From an uncultured Ectothiorhodospiraceae bacterium (GTDB lineage Bacteria; Pseudomonadota; Gammaproteobacteria; UBA6429; Thiohalophilaceae): a stretch of 64,000 nt of DNA. The stretch covers positions 42,754 through 106,753 of the forward strand of contig CAMYOL010000077.1 in assembly GCA_947260005.1 (NCBI GenBank). Reading direction: 5' to 3'. Within the stretch, counting starts at the first letter, position 1. Each line of letters opens with the position of its first letter. A program made the translations under genes and the position numbers. The notes under the pieces were generated by a model. It was not told the origin of the DNA, made no database searches, and was given only the letters and a program-made list of their open reading frames with translations. Positions 63,904 to 64,000 of this stretch are shown piece after piece.

Positions 63904-64000
63904 ATCGGGATAGGAGGATGCCTCACAGCATCCTTCCTCCCACACCACCGGGCATACGGGTCACGTACCACGGCGGTTCAATAAAATTTATATTCATCTT
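63904..64000 (-). mobile_element. 3' end of a group II intron (domains V-VI)
   Basis: On the minus strand, ACCGCCG pairs with CGGTGGT around a short inner stem (TACG/CGTA), as in domain V with a CGC triad; then a domain VI-like hairpin AGGATGC/GCATCCT with a candidate branch A in CCTATCCC, ending CCCGAT at 63904. The order and the ending are those of bacterial group II introns. The rest, including any reverse transcriptase, lies beyond the window. The next exon base begins TAGAACGC, a sequence like an attC end. Confidence 0.7.

Noticed and set aside
1..64000. tRNA, rRNA, phage or CRISPR genes
   Set aside because: No cloverleaf, rRNA segment, phage module or repeat-spacer array was seen on reading both strands; a covariance scan was not possible here.

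Overview
The window is a stretch of chromosome from a gammaproteobacterium, moderately AT-rich. Gene order over most of it is the classic gammaproteobacterial order: rluC/rne; kdsB-lpxK-msbA-exbDB-comEC; lolCD; mfd-csiV; the nagZ region; rlmD-cysM; rpoE-rseABC-degP-lepA-lepB-rnc-era-recO-pdxJ; nadB; sdhCDAB-sdhE-ygfX/ygfZ. A DsrS-like protein (1053-2180) and a DsrE-family protein (32681-33049) point to a dissimilatory sulfur oxidiser. That is an inference from two genes; no dsrAB is visible.

Layout. 1-2.2 kb: 5' part of an EgtB-like ergothioneine enzyme, a hypothetical protein and DsrS. 2.4-8.8 kb: sppA, a HAD phosphatase and rluC, divergent from rne with a long structured leader, then a secreted FliL-like protein. 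8.8-12.3 kb: a tyrosine phosphatase, then an accessory block (UPF0158, YecA/SEC-C, ParE/antitoxin pair, small hypothetical, palindromic repeats). 12.3-22.1 kb: envelope genes for Kdo activation, lipid A phosphorylation, lipid A export, proton-driven energy transfer, DNA uptake and lipoprotein release. 22.4-26.4 kb: an RSH (p)ppGpp enzyme and three small envelope proteins, one PagP-like. 26.9-39.8 kb: mfd, csiV, purine salvage, DsrE, MscS, nagZ, an L,D-transpeptidase, CYTH, rlmD, cysM, an orphan HPt and pdxJ. 39.8-49.6 kb: the recO/era/rnc/lepB/lepA and degP/rse/rpoE blocks, all on the minus strand. 49.8-57.5 kb: nadB, succinate dehydrogenase with its assembly factors, ygfZ and an HDOD protein.

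57.5-64 kb is accessory. It holds a Cys-rich secreted protein, an oxidoreductase, an unusual metallophosphoesterase, a decayed IS4 transposase, a frameshifted IS1111-type element with recognisable inverted repeats, two small genes reading leftward, and the 3' end of a group II intron at the right edge. The sequences at the IS and intron junctions look like broken integron attC sites. My best reading is a remnant gene-cassette array invaded by two kinds of element known to target attC. The IS1111-type element also carries a structured non-coding 3' region that is a candidate guide (seek) RNA, and a hairpin that would hide its transposase start.

Other points of interest: an RSH enzyme combining an intact hydrolase site with the RelA-type EFDD motif; an RNase E with a very long Gln/Asn-rich tail; a hairpin covering the ribosome-binding site of the FliL-like gene; a possible AUC start codon; and an intrinsic terminator directly upstream of lepA. 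I saw no tRNA, rRNA or CRISPR array.
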